Source of the DNA: Oleiagrimonas sp964566965 | Lineage (GTDB): Bacteria; Pseudomonadota; Gammaproteobacteria; Xanthomonadales; Rhodanobacteraceae | Assembly (NCBI GenBank): GCA_964566965.1 | Contig: CAZMKO010000121.1 | Location: 1-5,272, forward strand | Direction of reading: 5' to 3' | DNA: 5,272 nt | Part shown: positions 5,210 to 5,272 of the stretch, piece by piece | How positions within the stretch are numbered: position 1 is the first letter of the stretch | How the letters are laid out: each line of letters begins with the position of its first letter | Made by a program: the position numbers and the translations under genes | Notes under the pieces: generated by a model | The model's database searches: none | What the model was told of the DNA's origin: nothing | The model's input: the letters and a program-made list of their open reading frames with translations, nothing else

Positions 5210-5272
5210 AGGTAATCCTCCACCAGCAGTTCGGCCACTTGCACGGCATTGAGCGCCGCGCCCTTGCGGATG
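5206..5272 (-). CDS. asd: Aspartate-semialdehyde dehydrogenase, C-terminal end (cut by window edge)
   Basis: Only the last 21 codons and the TGA stop are visible. They read IRKGAALNAVQVAELLVEDY plus a final Leu, which matches the highly conserved LRKGAALNAVQIAELL end of the proteobacterial Asd family. The enzyme reduces aspartyl phosphate to aspartate semialdehyde, the branch point to lysine/diaminopimelate, threonine and methionine. asd beside fimV is a known gammaproteobacterial arrangement, which supports the call despite the short length. The active-site cysteine and histidine lie outside the window. Confidence 0.88.
   Translation of the reverse strand, partial: IRKGAALNAVQVAELLVEDYL
5217..5221 (-). 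promoter_or_regulatory. Ribosome binding site inside the 3' end of asd
   Basis: Minus-strand GGAGG, within the Val-Glu-Asp codons near the asd terminus, sits 7 nt before GTG 5209. It decides the start of the small coiled-coil protein and is the best Shine-Dalgarno in the window. This is good evidence that the small frame is a translated gene. Confidence 0.8.

Overview
The window is a GC-rich stretch of bacterial chromosome. Every gene I can support lies on the minus strand, so transcription runs from high to low coordinates. In that direction the order is: the 3' end of asd (aspartate-semialdehyde dehydrogenase), a small secreted coiled-coil protein, fimV (polar hub/type IV pilus assembly protein), truA (tRNA pseudouridine 38-40 synthase), trpF (phosphoribosylanthranilate isomerase) and the first half of trpB (tryptophan synthase beta chain). 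This asd-fimV-truA-trpF-trpB order, the GC-rich codon use and the FimV architecture point to a gammaproteobacterium of the Xanthomonadales/Lysobacterales (a Xanthomonas, Rhodanobacter or Dyella relative). The order-level placement is fairly safe. The family and genus are a guess.

Layout. 5206-5272 holds the last 21 codons of asd. Its stop overlaps by 4 nt the GTG start of a 103-residue protein with a signal peptide and a Gln-rich coiled coil (4898-5209). A 154-bp spacer follows (4744-4897), carrying a perfect 7-bp-arm inverted repeat and possibly the fimV promoter. fimV (2218-4743) encodes 841 residues: signal peptide, periplasmic FimV N-domain, LysM, coiled coil, one membrane helix, then a long acidic cytoplasmic part with a TPR-like segment and the conserved FimV C-terminal domain. 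A 118-bp spacer with GC hairpins and a -10-like element leads to truA (1317-2099). A 97-bp spacer leads to trpF (590-1219), whose stop overlaps the trpB start by 4 nt (1-593, cut by the window edge).

How they fit together. asd feeds aspartate-family amino acid and diaminopimelate synthesis. trpF and trpB are consecutive-pathway enzymes of tryptophan synthesis and look translationally coupled. truA is tRNA housekeeping. FimV and the small coiled-coil protein form an envelope pair inserted among these metabolic genes. The least explained gene is the small protein. Its coiled coil shares spaced residues with the periplasmic coiled coil of FimV, out of step by exactly one heptad, and both proteins should occupy the periplasm. 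I see no tRNA, rRNA, CRISPR array or insertion sequence, and no sign of recent gene transfer. The window is mostly conserved core genome with one poorly described small gene.
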